Source: Methylobacter sp. (GTDB taxonomy: Bacteria > Pseudomonadota > Gammaproteobacteria > Methylococcales > Methylomonadaceae). Taken from it: 64,000 nt of DNA. The stretch lies in contig NZ_JALOCF010000008.1 of assembly GCF_023227905.1 (NCBI RefSeq), forward strand, positions 48,061-112,060. The letters run 5' to 3'. The notes below the pieces were generated by a model that was given only the letters and a program-made list of their open reading frames with translations, did no database searches and was not told the origin of the DNA. The stretch's first letter is position 1. Each line of letters starts with the position of its first letter. Shown here one piece after another: positions 17,980 to 27,654 of the stretch. The position numbers and the translations under genes were made by a program.

Positions 17980-18366
17980 ATGGATCACTATAAACTGGTT
18001 TTACCCCAACATTTAAATCATTACGGTTATTTATTCGGCGGCAATCTGTTGCAGTGGATCGACGAGATTGGCTATATCGCAGCCAATCTCCAGTTTCCGG
18101 GCCATGAATTTGTCACGATTGGGCTGGACAATGTGGTATTCAAACAGAGCATCAAGCTCGGTTCCATCCTGAAGTTTGAATCGAAATTGATCAGGCTCGG
18201 TAACACGTCGGCGACTTATAATGTTAAAGTTTCCTGCGAGGATCGCGACACCGGCTGCGTTGCCCATGTTTTTGAAACCAATATTACTTTTGTCAGTATT
18301 GACAAGTCCGGCAATAAAAAACCGATTAATGCCAGCGGTGCGGATCAAGGAACTATTATTCCCTGA
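17980..18366 (+). CDS. Acyl-CoA thioesterase, hotdog fold (YciA-like)
   Basis: A 128-residue single hotdog-domain protein with a good GAGGAG ribosome site. The segment LNHYGYLFGGNLLQWIDEIG matches the N-GxxFGGxLLxWxDE signature of acyl-CoA hydrolases with the catalytic Asp/Glu on the central helix, and FVTIGLDNVVFKQSIKLG follows as in the family. It probably hydrolyses short or medium acyl-CoA. It is slightly shorter at the C-terminus than YciA. Convergent with metZ. Confidence 0.88.
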   Translation: MDHYKLVLPQHLNHYGYLFGGNLLQWIDEIGYIAANLQFPGHEFVTIGLDNVVFKQSIKLGSILKFESKLIRLGNTSATYNVKVSCEDRDTGCVAHVFETNITFVSIDKSGNKKPINASGADQGTIIP

Positions 18367-18404
18367 TCCGCACCAAATCCGCCACATGGCTCTCTTATCT
18401 GGTT

Positions 18405-19586
18405 TTACAAACCTCTTAAAAGGTCGTTTTTAATATCTTCAATATTTTCCAGTCCGACTGAAACCCTGACCAAGCCGTCCTTAATACCGGCCGCCGCCCT
18501 GACCTCCGGCGTCAAACGGCCATGGGTAGTGGTTGCCGGGTGCGTAATAGTGGTTTTAACATCGCCCAGATTTGCGGTAATCGACAGCATTTCAGTGGCG
18601 TCGATCAGCTTCCAGGCATGCTCTTTGCCGCCGGTTAATTCGAAACTGACTACACCGCCGAAATGGCTTTGCTGACGCTTGGCCAGCTCGTGCTGAGCAT
18701 GCGATGGCAAACCGGGATAATGAACCTTGGCGACACCGGCCTGTTGCTCCAGCCAAAGGGCCAGCTCAAAAGCGTTGTCGCAATGCGCTTTGACTCTGAT
18801 CGCCAGCGTTTCCAAGCCGGATAAAAATACCCAGGCATTAAAAGGGCTCATGGTCGCGCCGCCGGTGCGAAGATATGGATAAATATATTTTTCTATGATT
18901 TCTTCACTGGCAACGACTGCACCGCCGACACAACGGCCCTGCCCGTCTATATATTTTGTTGCCGAATGAACAACGATATCCGCGCCCAGTTCCAACGGCT
19001 TTTGCAAGACAGGCGTACAAAAACAGTTATCAACAATCAGTAAGCAATCGTGTTTATGGGCGATATCCGCAAGCACTGAAATATCGGCAATTTCAATCAA
19101 CGGGTTGGACGGGGTTTCCAGAAATAAAAAGCGGGTATTCGGCTTAATTGCCGCTTCCCAGGCTGCGGTATCGATCAAGTCGACAAAATCAGTCTCAACC
19201 CCGAATTTACCAAAGTAGTTCTGGAACATCAATACGGTATTGCCGAACACGCCGCGCGAACAGACCACATGATCCCCGGCTTTAAGCAAGCCCATACCGA
19301 CCGCCATAATAGCCGCCATACCGGATGAGAACGCCAAACAGCGTTCGCCTTTCTCCATCAATGCCAGCCTTTCCTGAAAGGCACTAACCGTCGGGTTGGT
19401 AAAACGGGAATAAATATTGCCCGGTTTCTGTCCGGTAAAACGTAAAGAAGCCTCTTCGGCACTCTTGAACACATAACTGGATGTCGCAAAAATTGGGATG
19501 CTGTGCTCATCTTCATGAGTGCGTTGATGCCCCGCTCTGATAGCTTGGGTTTCCAGAGAGTAGTTATTCCAGTTAGTGTCTTTCAT
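18405..19586 (-). CDS. metZ: O-succinylhomoserine sulfhydrylase
   Basis: A 393-residue PLP enzyme of the Cys/Met metabolism family. The PLP lysine lies in VVHSATKYIDGQGRCVGG, and the GQGR/CVGG context is typical of MetZ rather than MetB or MetC. Other family parts are YSRFTNPTVSAFQERLA, FSSGMAAI and LFLETPSNPLIEIADI. It makes homocysteine from O-succinylhomoserine and sulfide. MetZ directly after purF is the order known in Pseudomonas; here 127 bases containing a long inverted repeat separate them. Confidence 0.93.
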   Translation of the reverse strand: MKDTNWNNYSLETQAIRAGHQRTHEDEHSIPIFATSSYVFKSAEEASLRFTGQKPGNIYSRFTNPTVSAFQERLALMEKGERCLAFSSGMAAIMAVGMGLLKAGDHVVCSRGVFGNTVLMFQNYFGKFGVETDFVDLIDTAAWEAAIKPNTRFLFLETPSNPLIEIADISVLADIAHKHDCLLIVDNCFCTPVLQKPLELGADIVVHSATKYIDGQGRCVGGAVVASEEIIEKYIYPYLRTGGATMSPFNAWVFLSGLETLAIRVKAHCDNAFELALWLEQQAGVAKVHYPGLPSHAQHELAKRQQSHFGGVVSFELTGGKEHAWKLIDATEMLSITANLGDVKTTITHPATTTHGRLTPEVRAAAGIKDGLVRVSVGLENIEDIKNDLLRGL

Positions 19587-19618
19587 TTATTTTTAACGTC
19601 TTTGTTTGTTAAAAGAGC

Positions 19619-19696
19619 AGGCAAAAGGCGAAGGACGAAAGGCAAAGACCGGTCATTGAGGTCTGTTTTTTGCCCTTCGTCCTTCGCCTTTTGCCT
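19619..19696. repeat. Long inverted repeat (28-base arms) between purF and metZ
   Basis: Arms at 19619-19646 and 19669-19696 pair with a single mismatch (AGGCAAAAGGCGAAGGACGA against its complement) around a 22-base loop with a further short stem. The same AAAGGC/GGACGAAAGGC wording recurs as an inverted repeat after lepA (55039-55096), so it is a dispersed element rather than a simple terminator. Confidence 0.85.
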
Positions 19697-19713
19697 TTAT
19701 TCAGCCTTACTTA

Positions 19714-21222
19714 TCAATCACCATTCTGCATTTCGATAATGAAGTTTTCCGAGTTTCTTTGCGTTTGCGCACTGTCATTCCGCAAAGCCTCGGTGCGCTC
19801 CAGATAGTCATCGTCAATATCCCCGGTAATGTACTCCTTGCTAAAGCAAGAGGTATCGAAGTGCCCGATATCTTGGTTACCTTTACGCACCGCATCAATC
19901 AGGTCATTCAGTTCCTGATAAATTACCCGGTCTGCGCCGATTGCTATACAGACTTCGTCCTCAGTACGATCATGGGCAATCAATTCGTGAGCAGCCGGCA
20001 TATCAATACCGTAAACATTAGGATAGCGAACCGGTGGCGCAGCAGAGGCAAAATACACTTTTTTGGCGCCGGCATCTCTGGCCATCTGGATAATCTGCGC
20101 GGATGTTGTGCCTCTGACGATTGAATCATCGACCAGCAACACATTCTTGCCTTCAAACTCAAGGCCGATGGCGTTTAGCTTTTGCCTGACCGACTTTTCC
20201 CGCATTTTTTGGCCCGGCATGATAAAGGTTCGGCCGATATAACGGTTTTTTATAAAACCTTCTCGGTACTTGACGCCCAGCAGGTTTGCCATCTGCAAAG
20301 CCGCGGTTCTGCTGGTATCGGGAATGGGAATAACCACGTCAATATCATGGTCAGGCCAGTCTCTTTGTACCTTTTTAGCTAATTTTTCACCCATGCGCAG
20401 ACGTGCTTTATAAACCGAAATACGGTCGATAATTGAATCCGGTCTGGCAAAATAGACGTACTCGAAGATACACGGACAGTGATCTATTCTTTCGGCGCAT
20501 TGTTTAGTGTGCAATACGCCTGATTCTTCGATAAATACCGCTTCACCGGGCTCTATATCTCTATTAATTTCAAAACCCAGCACATCAAGCGCTACACTTT
20601 CTGATGCAATCATGAATTCCGAGCCTTGCTCGGTTTTTCTTTCGCCAAACACTATCGGCCGGATGCCGTGAGGATCTCTAAAGCCCAAGACCCCGAATCC
20701 GGCAATCATAATCACGACCGCATAAGCCCCGCGACAACGGCGATGCACGCCGGATACCGCCTGAAACACATCCTCTACAGTTAACTGTAATTTACCCAAA
20801 CTCTGCAATTCGTGAGCAAAAACATTCAGCAAAACTTCTGAGTCGGAATCGGTATTAATATGGCGTTGGTCTTCTACAAACAGGGCCTTTTTTAACTCCG
20901 CTGTATTGGTCAAATTGCCGTTGTGCGCAAGCGTCAAGCCAAAAGGAGAGTTTACATAGAACGGTTGTGCTTCTGCAGAACTGGTGCAGCCTGCCGTTGG
21001 ATAACGCACGTGGGCAATACCCATATTGCCTTTCAATTTCAGCATCTGGGCATTGGTAAAAACATCACGGGTCAGACCGTTTTCCTTGCGCAAATGCAGC
21101 CGCCCGGCTTCACAGGTCACAATACCCGCGGCATCCTGACCTCTATGTTGCAAAACTGTCAGAGCGTCATAGAGCTCTTGGTTAACAGCTTGATGTGAAA
21201 CGATACCAGCAATACCACACAT
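19714..21222 (-). CDS. purF: Amidophosphoribosyltransferase
   Basis: A 502-residue enzyme making phosphoribosylamine from PRPP and glutamine, the first step of purine synthesis. The N-terminal Ntn glutaminase begins directly with MCGIAGIVSH, so Cys2 is the nucleophile and there is no propeptide; LAHNGNLTN and DSDSEVLLN are typical. The C-terminal phosphoribosyltransferase has VIPIPDTSRTAALQMA and the PRPP loop VLLVDDSIVRGTTS. Length matches E. coli PurF. It is 43 bases downstream of cvpA. Confidence 0.97.
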   Translation of the reverse strand: MCGIAGIVSHQAVNQELYDALTVLQHRGQDAAGIVTCEAGRLHLRKENGLTRDVFTNAQMLKLKGNMGIAHVRYPTAGCTSSAEAQPFYVNSPFGLTLAHNGNLTNTAELKKALFVEDQRHINTDSDSEVLLNVFAHELQSLGKLQLTVEDVFQAVSGVHRRCRGAYAVVIMIAGFGVLGFRDPHGIRPIVFGERKTEQGSEFMIASESVALDVLGFEINRDIEPGEAVFIEESGVLHTKQCAERIDHCPCIFEYVYFARPDSIIDRISVYKARLRMGEKLAKKVQRDWPDHDIDVVIPIPDTSRTAALQMANLLGVKYREGFIKNRYIGRTFIMPGQKMREKSVRQKLNAIGLEFEGKNVLLVDDSIVRGTTSAQIIQMARDAGAKKVYFASAAPPVRYPNVYGIDMPAAHELIAHDRTEDEVCIAIGADRVIYQELNDLIDAVRKGNQDIGHFDTSCFSKEYITGDIDDDYLERTEALRNDSAQTQRNSENFIIEMQNGD

Positions 21223-21265
21223 TATTTTTTAACCTGCATTGTTTTGTAGAGATTAACGAAAGAAA

Positions 21266-21757
21266 TTAACGATAAATGATGTATTCCGCCATACCTGACG
21301 AAAAATGATCCCGCAACCATACCGCGAGTAATTGAAAAGGTGGAATCAATGTTGATTCTGTCCACCAGGAATCTTTAGGCAAAGGTGTCAATCCCGCCAG
21401 TATGATAACGACAGTAACAACGATCAGGCCGCGAACAACGCCAAAAACCATTCCACCGAAACGTTCCATGAAGGTTAAGCCGGTTTTCTTTGCCAATACG
21501 CTCAATAAAAAACCGATCAAACCGCCAAGACTTAATGTAATAGCAAACAAAGCCACAAAAGATGCGACTATTCTGGCTGGCGGGTGGCTGATAGTCGGTT
21601 CCAGAAAACCTGAAAAATCACGACTAAACATTAAACTCACCCAGATTGCCAGTATCCAGAATACTAATGAAAAAACTTCCTTGATAAACCCGCGCAGCAG
21701 CCCGATTACAAAGGAAATAAAAACAAGCCCTAAAAGGGTAAAATCTATCCAAATCAT
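21266..21757 (-). CDS. cvpA: CvpA family inner-membrane protein
   Basis: A 163-residue protein with four hydrophobic helices; the N-terminal WIDFTLLGLVFISFVIGLLRGFIKE is the family hallmark. CvpA proteins lie upstream of purF in many gammaproteobacteria and have been connected with colicin V export and resistance to bile and other stresses, but the molecular role is unsettled. Confidence 0.93.
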   Translation of the reverse strand: MIWIDFTLLGLVFISFVIGLLRGFIKEVFSLVFWILAIWVSLMFSRDFSGFLEPTISHPPARIVASFVALFAITLSLGGLIGFLLSVLAKKTGLTFMERFGGMVFGVVRGLIVVTVVIILAGLTPLPKDSWWTESTLIPPFQLLAVWLRDHFSSGMAEYIIYR

Positions 21758-21773
21758 GCTTTTGCTAAGCGCA

Positions 21774-22727
21774 TTACTCGGAAATCAGGATTGCCTTTAT
21801 ATTCAATTTATCCAATCTTGCCTTCATTGCGGCCGCTTTTTTTCCGTCAAGTTCCGGACCTACTCGGAGCCGATATGTAGTTCCTTTATCTGTTTGAACG
21901 GTATCCAATGAGGCAGGCAAGCCTTGGTCATGCAAACTGTCCCAAAGCGACATAGCATTTTCTTTTTTACTAAAACTACCTAATTGAATATACCAGCGCA
22001 CCAATTTTTCAGCTGGTTTTGGTGCAACTGCCGGTTTTTTTGCCTCAGCTACAGCGGCGGCCAAGCTCTTTGCGCTAGTTGGCTGCTTAAGAGCCGGCTG
22101 TAAAGCCCCTGCTTTGGTCGCATTTTCTTTACTGGCTATCGCCGGTTCAACTTCAGGTTTTTTAACTGTAGGCCGTACGGGTTCTACGGCTTTTTTAACC
22201 TTTGCAGGCTCTTTAGCCACCGCTTCTATACGTGGTGCTTTTGGAGCTACGCTTTTGCGAATGCCATCCGTAGCGCCTGCGGATGAAGGTTGTTCAGCAG
22301 GAAGCTGTTTTATCCGCGATTTTGGCTGGTTACTTTCCGGCTCAGTAGTTTCTTCCGCACCGGCATCCTCGCGAGTATAGCCTTCAGATTCAGCATACAA
22401 TGTCTCTTCGGAATTTCCCTGTTTAGGCTGGCCAGATGATGCAGACTCTTCGATAATTTCTTCTGCAGCCCCTGTACTCTCAAGCGTATCGCCAGCGGCT
22501 TCAGTAGCTAAAGGCTCGGGATCCGGCAACTTTGAAACCTGCTCGGCGCTGGTCGGCAGTTTATCGGCTGTGTTTACGCCTGACTCGGCTGGGACGGGGA
22601 TATTCAACTCGCTTACAAGCTGACCACTATTATCGACAGGATCATCGAACAGCATGGGGATAAAAATAGCACATAGCGCCGTCACAACGACGGCGCCAAT
22701 CAAACGTTGTTTTAATTCATGATCCAT
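21774..22727 (-). CDS. dedD: SPOR-domain protein, DedD-like
   Basis: A 317-residue bitopic membrane protein. Residues about 10-27 (LIGAVVVTALCAIFIPML) form the single membrane anchor, residues 40-235 are a Pro/Ala/Lys/Glu-rich periplasmic linker, and about 240-317 are the SPOR domain (WYIQLGSFSKKENAMSL, TYRLRVGPELD) that binds denuded septal peptidoglycan. Its position between folC and cvpA matches dedD. It is longer than E. coli DedD (220 residues), the difference lying in the low-complexity linker. Confidence 0.92.
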   Translation of the reverse strand: MDHELKQRLIGAVVVTALCAIFIPMLFDDPVDNSGQLVSELNIPVPAESGVNTADKLPTSAEQVSKLPDPEPLATEAAGDTLESTGAAEEIIEESASSGQPKQGNSEETLYAESEGYTREDAGAEETTEPESNQPKSRIKQLPAEQPSSAGATDGIRKSVAPKAPRIEAVAKEPAKVKKAVEPVRPTVKKPEVEPAIASKENATKAGALQPALKQPTSAKSLAAAVAEAKKPAVAPKPAEKLVRWYIQLGSFSKKENAMSLWDSLHDQGLPASLDTVQTDKGTTYRLRVGPELDGKKAAAMKARLDKLNIKAILISE

Positions 22728-22736
22728 TTCGTCTAC

Positions 22737-24008
22737 TCACTTATTCTCAAATTCAACCAAGCACTCAGATACCAAAAAAAAAGATCCAAAAACCAATAAC
22801 AGATCACCTTGTTGCGACTGGTTTTTTGCTGCCGAAAATGCTTCAGTAAAGCCGGAAAAACCAAACGAAACATTGGTTATCGAACTTTGTGAAAAAATAT
22901 CGCGCATAACGGATTCGGTAGCCGCTCTAGGATTTGCCAACGGCGCAAAAAACCAGTCATAAACCACATGATTCATAATTTCCAGAACGCCAGCGATATC
23001 TTTATCTTTCATCATTGAAAAAACCGCATGGATGCGTCTATCGGGGAAAACAGTCGCCACATATTCGGCCAGCGTTCTGACCGCCTGAGGATTATGCCCC
23101 ACATCCAGCAGCACGGGTATTTCGCCTTCGATCAATTGAAACCGCCCGGCCAAACGGACATTTTTTAGCCCTTGTTTAATCGATGCTTCAGTGACCGGCA
23201 GGATTGCGGCCATCTGGGTCACCGCCAAAATAACCGCCGATGCATTACGATATTGGTGCTCTCCTTTTAAGCCGGGCTCCGGTAATTGTAACATTTGCCG
23301 GTCCGCAAAGTACCAATCCCATCCTGTTGCCTGCTTTTTATAACCAAAATCTTTACCTATGCAATATGACAAGGCATGCCGCTCAATAGCGCTCTGCCTC
23401 AATGATTCCGGCGGATTCGGATCACCGATGATAGCCGGAGTTGCGGCTCGAAAGATACCTGCTTTTTCCCGCCCTATGGCTTCTCGCGTAGCGCCCAGCC
23501 ATTCAATATGATCGATGCAGATACTGGTGATTAATGCCACATCGGGATCGACAATATTGACGGCATCCAAGCGACCGCCCAAACCCACTTCAAGCAACTG
23601 AACATCAACCCCGGCGCGGTGGAATATATCCAACGCCGCCAACGTGCCAAATTCAAAATAGCTTAATGAGGTATCGCCACGTACTGACTCTATTCTTGCA
23701 AATGCTTCGCAAATTGCGTCATCCGATACCGGCTTGCCATCTATTTTTATTCTTTCATTATATTTCAGAATATGCGGCGATGTATAAGCTCCTACCCGAT
23801 AACCTTGCGCCGTGTAAATTGACTCAAGATAAGCCACTGTCGAACCTTTGCCGTTGGTTCCTGCAACAGTAATGGTTGGAGGCTTAATATAATCAGGGTT
23901 AAGCGCATGAAAGACCCGTGCCGCCCGCTCCAATCCCAAATCAATCACTAAAGGATGTAAGCTCTCCTGCCACTTCAGCCAATCCTGTAGCGAGTCAAAA
24001 TGTATCAT
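22737..24008 (-). CDS. folC: Dihydrofolate synthase / folylpolyglutamate synthase
   Basis: A 423-residue Mur-ligase-family enzyme adding glutamate to dihydropteroate and tetrahydrofolate. The P-loop is VAGTNGKGSTVAYLES; YTSPHILKYNERI, EVGLGGRLDAVNIV and LDVGHNPQAVRTLAEY are family signatures. Length is normal. It is 9 bases from dedD and 17 bases after accD, the usual order. Confidence 0.96.
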   Translation of the reverse strand: MIHFDSLQDWLKWQESLHPLVIDLGLERAARVFHALNPDYIKPPTITVAGTNGKGSTVAYLESIYTAQGYRVGAYTSPHILKYNERIKIDGKPVSDDAICEAFARIESVRGDTSLSYFEFGTLAALDIFHRAGVDVQLLEVGLGGRLDAVNIVDPDVALITSICIDHIEWLGATREAIGREKAGIFRAATPAIIGDPNPPESLRQSAIERHALSYCIGKDFGYKKQATGWDWYFADRQMLQLPEPGLKGEHQYRNASAVILAVTQMAAILPVTEASIKQGLKNVRLAGRFQLIEGEIPVLLDVGHNPQAVRTLAEYVATVFPDRRIHAVFSMMKDKDIAGVLEIMNHVVYDWFFAPLANPRAATESVMRDIFSQSSITNVSFGFSGFTEAFSAAKNQSQQGDLLLVFGSFFLVSECLVEFENK

Positions 24009-24025
24009 TAACCGGTATTAAAAAA

Positions 24026-24976
24026 TCAGTCTTCCTGATCCGGGTGATGATCAACATCACCCGCTTCATCTTCAACAGCCACAACTTCCATCTCGACACT
24101 AAAACGTTGCGCTGGAATGTTTCTACCCGCCATCAGCAAAGCTAGAATATCGGCTATTTTATCACGCATCTCACGCCTATCGACAATCATGTCAATAGCG
24201 CCATGCTCTTGTAGAAACTCGCTACGTTGAAAACCTTCCGGTAGCTTTTCCCGGACGGTTTGCTCGATGACGCGAGGACCTGCAAAACCAATCAAAGCAT
24301 TGGGCTCGGCGACATTAATATCGCCCAGCATGGCCAAACTGGCTGAAACGCCGCCCATGGTCGGATCGGTCATAAACGAAATGTACGGAAGTCCCGCTTC
24401 GGGCAGCTTGGTTAATGCCGCGCTGGTTTTCGCCATCTGGAACAATGAAAACAGCGATTCCTGCATGCGTGCGCCACCACTGGCCGTAAATACGATAAAC
24501 GGTACGCCCAATTCCAGGCTCTTGCTGATGCCACGGACAAACTTTTCGCCGACCACCGACCCCATTGACCCGCCCATAAAGCTGAAATCAAAGGCGGCTG
24601 CAACAATATCCTGGCCTTTAAGCTGGCCTTTTATCACGACCAGCGCATCATTTTCCTTGCTCTGCTTTTGCGCTTGAGTGATACGATCCTTATATTTCTT
24701 ACTATCTTTGAACTTTAACGGATCGACAGGCTTAACATTTTTGCCTATCTCTTCATGACCGCCCTCATCCAGGAACATATTCAAGCGCGTTCTGGCCGAA
24801 ATACGCATGTGATGATCACATTTTGGACAAACGCTAAAATTCCTTTCTAGCTCAATGTTATAAAGGATTGCATTACAGCTAGGGCACTTATTCCACAATC
24901 CTTCGGGCACAGCGCCCTTTTTATTTGACCCTTCGGTTCTAATTGTTGAAGGGATTAACTTCTCAAACCAACTCAT
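24026..24976 (-). CDS. accD: Acetyl-CoA carboxylase carboxyltransferase subunit beta
   Basis: The start is set at the second Met (24976), giving the conserved MSWFEKLIPS beginning; a Met two codons upstream is also possible. The product has a four-cysteine zinc ribbon (CPSCNAIL, VCPKCDHHMRI) and a crotonase-fold carboxyltransferase domain (GGARMQES, PTMGGVSASLA, IGFAGPRVIEQT). With AccA it transfers the carboxyl group to acetyl-CoA for fatty acid synthesis. The acidic tail (EDEAGDVDHHPDQED) is specific to this sequence. Confidence 0.96.
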   Translation of the reverse strand: MSWFEKLIPSTIRTEGSNKKGAVPEGLWNKCPSCNAILYNIELERNFSVCPKCDHHMRISARTRLNMFLDEGGHEEIGKNVKPVDPLKFKDSKKYKDRITQAQKQSKENDALVVIKGQLKGQDIVAAAFDFSFMGGSMGSVVGEKFVRGISKSLELGVPFIVFTASGGARMQESLFSLFQMAKTSAALTKLPEAGLPYISFMTDPTMGGVSASLAMLGDINVAEPNALIGFAGPRVIEQTVREKLPEGFQRSEFLQEHGAIDMIVDRREMRDKIADILALLMAGRNIPAQRFSVEMEVVAVEDEAGDVDHHPDQED

Positions 24977-25022
24977 TCGCATGCCCCGTCGTATTTCATC
25001 ATCGTATTCTAAACCTTGTCTT

Positions 25023-25826
25023 TTAGCTATCCATGGCCTGACGCATCGCTCCCAATAACTCGACTATCTCTTTTTGGGCGCGTTCAGGATCATCCAGATT
25101 TGCTTCGATTTTGCTGATCAGAGCGCTGCCGATAACCACGCCGTCTCCCAAATTTGCAACTGTCTTCGCAGTTTGTGCGTCTTTGACGCCAAAACCGATC
25201 GCCACAGGCAAATGCGTATTTGCCCTGATTTGGTTGAGCTTGGTTTCTACATCCTTAACGTCCAAATGCCCTGCGCCAGTTACGCCTTTTAGCGAAACAT
25301 AATAGATATAACCGCTACCGGCTGCATCCATTTTCCTAATTCGGTCATCGCTGCTGTTAGGCGCTAACAGGAAAATCGGATCGATGTCGCGCGCCTTTAA
25401 CAGCGCAACGCATTCATCCGCTTCTTCCGGCGGCAAATCAACGGTTAAAACGCCATCAACCTCGGCCCGTTGCGCGGCATTGGCAAACTCTTCGTAGCCC
25501 ATGGCTTCAATAGGGTTCACATAACCCATCAGCACCACCGGCGTTTGTTGATTGGTTCTTCTAAACTCTGCCGCGATAGCCAATGTGCGTCTTAAGCTCA
25601 TTTTATGGTCCAAAGCGCGCTCGCTGGCTCGCTGAATAACCGGGCCGTCCGCCATCGGATCGGAAAACGGCACGCCCAGCTCGATAACATCAGCGCCGGC
25701 CTCGACCATCGCATGCATCAACGGCAGGGTGAAATCAGGCCTGGGATCGCCTGCGCTAACAAATGGAATTAGCGCCTTGCGGCCTGCTTTTGCTAGTTGT
25801 TCAAATGTAGCGGCTAATCGACTCAC
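25023..25826 (-). CDS. trpA: Tryptophan synthase alpha chain
   Basis: A 267-residue TIM barrel that cleaves indole-3-glycerol phosphate. Catalytic Glu lies in VIELGVPFSDPMADGPVIQ, the catalytic Asp in GVLTVDLPPEEA, and the phosphate loop in VAIGFGVKDAQT and GVVIGSAL. The start overlaps trpB by four bases (ATGA). Confidence 0.97.
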   Translation of the reverse strand: MSRLAATFEQLAKAGRKALIPFVSAGDPRPDFTLPLMHAMVEAGADVIELGVPFSDPMADGPVIQRASERALDHKMSLRRTLAIAAEFRRTNQQTPVVLMGYVNPIEAMGYEEFANAAQRAEVDGVLTVDLPPEEADECVALLKARDIDPIFLLAPNSSDDRIRKMDAAGSGYIYYVSLKGVTGAGHLDVKDVETKLNQIRANTHLPVAIGFGVKDAQTAKTVANLGDGVVIGSALISKIEANLDDPERAQKEIVELLGAMRQAMDS

Positions 25827-27025
25827 AGTTCTATCCCCTCGCGTTGAGCCATCGTTTGCATATCCTTATCGCCACGACCGGACAGACAGACAACGATAAT
25901 TTCATCTTTTTTCATAGTAGGCGCAAGCTTCATGGTGTAAGCCATCGCATGACTCGATTCCAATGCCGGAATAATGCCTTCCATTCTGGTTAGCGCATGA
26001 AAGCCTTCCAACGCTTCATTATCGGTAATATTGACGTATTGAGCTCTGCCGGTATCTTTCAGCCAAGCATGCTCAGGGCCGACACCGGGATAATCCAGAC
26101 CGGCCGAAATGGAGTGCGTCTCGATAATTTCGCCGTCGTCATCTTCCATCAGATAAGTCCGGTTGCCATGCAATACGCCGGGACGACCCGCGCATAGAGG
26201 CGCAGAGTGGCGACCTGTTTCAACACCGTCGCCAGCCGCTTCAACGCCGATCATTTTTACCGAACGGTCGTCAATAAAAGGATAAAATAGCCCGATTGCA
26301 TTTGACCCACCGCCAACGCAGGCAACCAAGGCATCAGGCAAACGTCCCGCCTGATCCAGACATTGCTGTCTTGCTTCACGGCCGATGATGGCCTGAAAAT
26401 CTCTGACCATCGCAGGATAAGGATGCGGACCCGCAACCGTACCGATAATATAAAAAGTGTTATCGACGTTAGTCACCCAGTCTCTGAGCGCTTCGTTCAA
26501 TGCGTCTTTTAGGGTTTTGGAACCGGATTCAACAGCGACGACTTTCGCGCCCAGCAGCTTCATCCGATACACATTTAAAGATTGCCGGGCAACATCAACG
26601 GCACCCATATAAACCACACATTCCAAGCCCAGCCTTGCCGCAACCGTCGCTGTCGCAACACCATGCTGACCTGCACCGGTTTCAGCAATAATGCGGGTCT
26701 TGCCCATGCGCTTAGCCAATAATGCCTGGCCGATGGTATTATTTATTTTGTGTGCGCCGGTATGGTTCAGGTCTTCCCGTTTCAGGTAAATCTGCGCGCC
26801 GCCCAGCTCACGACTCCAGCGTTCGGCGTGATATAACGGCGAAGGCCGGCCTACGTAATGCTGTAAATCAGCATCCAGTTCCGCTATAAATTCAGGATCG
26901 TTTAAATACTGCTGATAAGCGGCATTCAGTTCCTGAATCGGTGGAATCAATGTTTCTGCGACAAACATTCCACCGTAAGGGCCAAAGTGTCCCCGTTCAT
27001 CGGGCATATTATATTTTTCTGTCAT
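25823..27025 (-). CDS. trpB: Tryptophan synthase beta chain
   Basis: A 400-residue PLP enzyme that joins indole and serine. The PLP lysine is in HTGAHKINNTIGQ, the phosphate-binding loop is VACVGGGSNAIG, and the N-terminus GHFGPYGGMFVAETL is typical. It overlaps trpF and trpA by four bases each, so all three are coupled. Confidence 0.98.
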   Translation of the reverse strand: MTEKYNMPDERGHFGPYGGMFVAETLIPPIQELNAAYQQYLNDPEFIAELDADLQHYVGRPSPLYHAERWSRELGGAQIYLKREDLNHTGAHKINNTIGQALLAKRMGKTRIIAETGAGQHGVATATVAARLGLECVVYMGAVDVARQSLNVYRMKLLGAKVVAVESGSKTLKDALNEALRDWVTNVDNTFYIIGTVAGPHPYPAMVRDFQAIIGREARQQCLDQAGRLPDALVACVGGGSNAIGLFYPFIDDRSVKMIGVEAAGDGVETGRHSAPLCAGRPGVLHGNRTYLMEDDDGEIIETHSISAGLDYPGVGPEHAWLKDTGRAQYVNITDNEALEGFHALTRMEGIIPALESSHAMAYTMKLAPTMKKDEIIVVCLSGRGDKDMQTMAQREGIEL

Positions 27026-27654
27026 ATTATTATTCTGTCACCCTCGTTAACTTCACGTATGAATGCCGCCATTTTAAGCGCATCCTTTATACCTTTTTCC
27101 GATTCCACACCGCTGCTGACATCCAGAGCATAGGGTCTTACTGTCTGTACCGCCTGTCTGGCATTACTCATATCCAAGCCACCCGCCAATACAATTGGCA
27201 AAGCGCAATGTTCGGGGATCAAATCCCAGTTAAACCGGCTGCCCGTGCCGCCTTTCGCTCCCGGATGATACGCATCCAACAGCAACCCTGCCGCGTCATG
27301 ATATTGCAGAGCCAAGTCCCAAACATCGATGCCGTCCTGCATTCGTATCGCCTTCATATAGCGCTTGCCATACAGCCCGCAGGCTTCAGCCGGCTCATCA
27401 CCATGAAATTGCAGGCAATCTATCGGCACCTGCTCCAGAACCTCACGTATCCGCGACTCCCGCTCATCAACAAACAAAGCCACGACCGTCACAAACGCAG
27501 GCAAAGCCTTAACAATTTCAGCAGCCTGATCAATATCAACATTTCTCGGACTGGGCGGATAAAACACCAGGCCAATTGCATCCACGCCAAGTTGAGCCGC
27601 ACAAACTGCATCTTCGGCCTGGGTAAAACCGCAAATTTTAACGCGAGTTCGCAT
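27022..27654 (-). CDS. trpF: Phosphoribosylanthranilate isomerase
   Basis: The start is set at ATG 27654 (MRTRVKICGFTQ), the conserved beginning of the family; an upstream in-frame Met would add 26 residues unlike any TrpF. The 210-residue barrel has KICGFT with the catalytic Cys, LQFHGDE, and LAGGLDMSNARQAV. It isomerises phosphoribosylanthranilate in tryptophan synthesis. TrpF next to truA is usual; here the DUF2231 gene and a 400-base gap lie between. Confidence 0.96.
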   Translation of the reverse strand: MRTRVKICGFTQAEDAVCAAQLGVDAIGLVFYPPSPRNVDIDQAAEIVKALPAFVTVVALFVDERESRIREVLEQVPIDCLQFHGDEPAEACGLYGKRYMKAIRMQDGIDVWDLALQYHDAAGLLLDAYHPGAKGGTGSRFNWDLIPEHCALPIVLAGGLDMSNARQAVQTVRPYALDVSSGVESEKGIKDALKMAAFIREVNEGDRIII

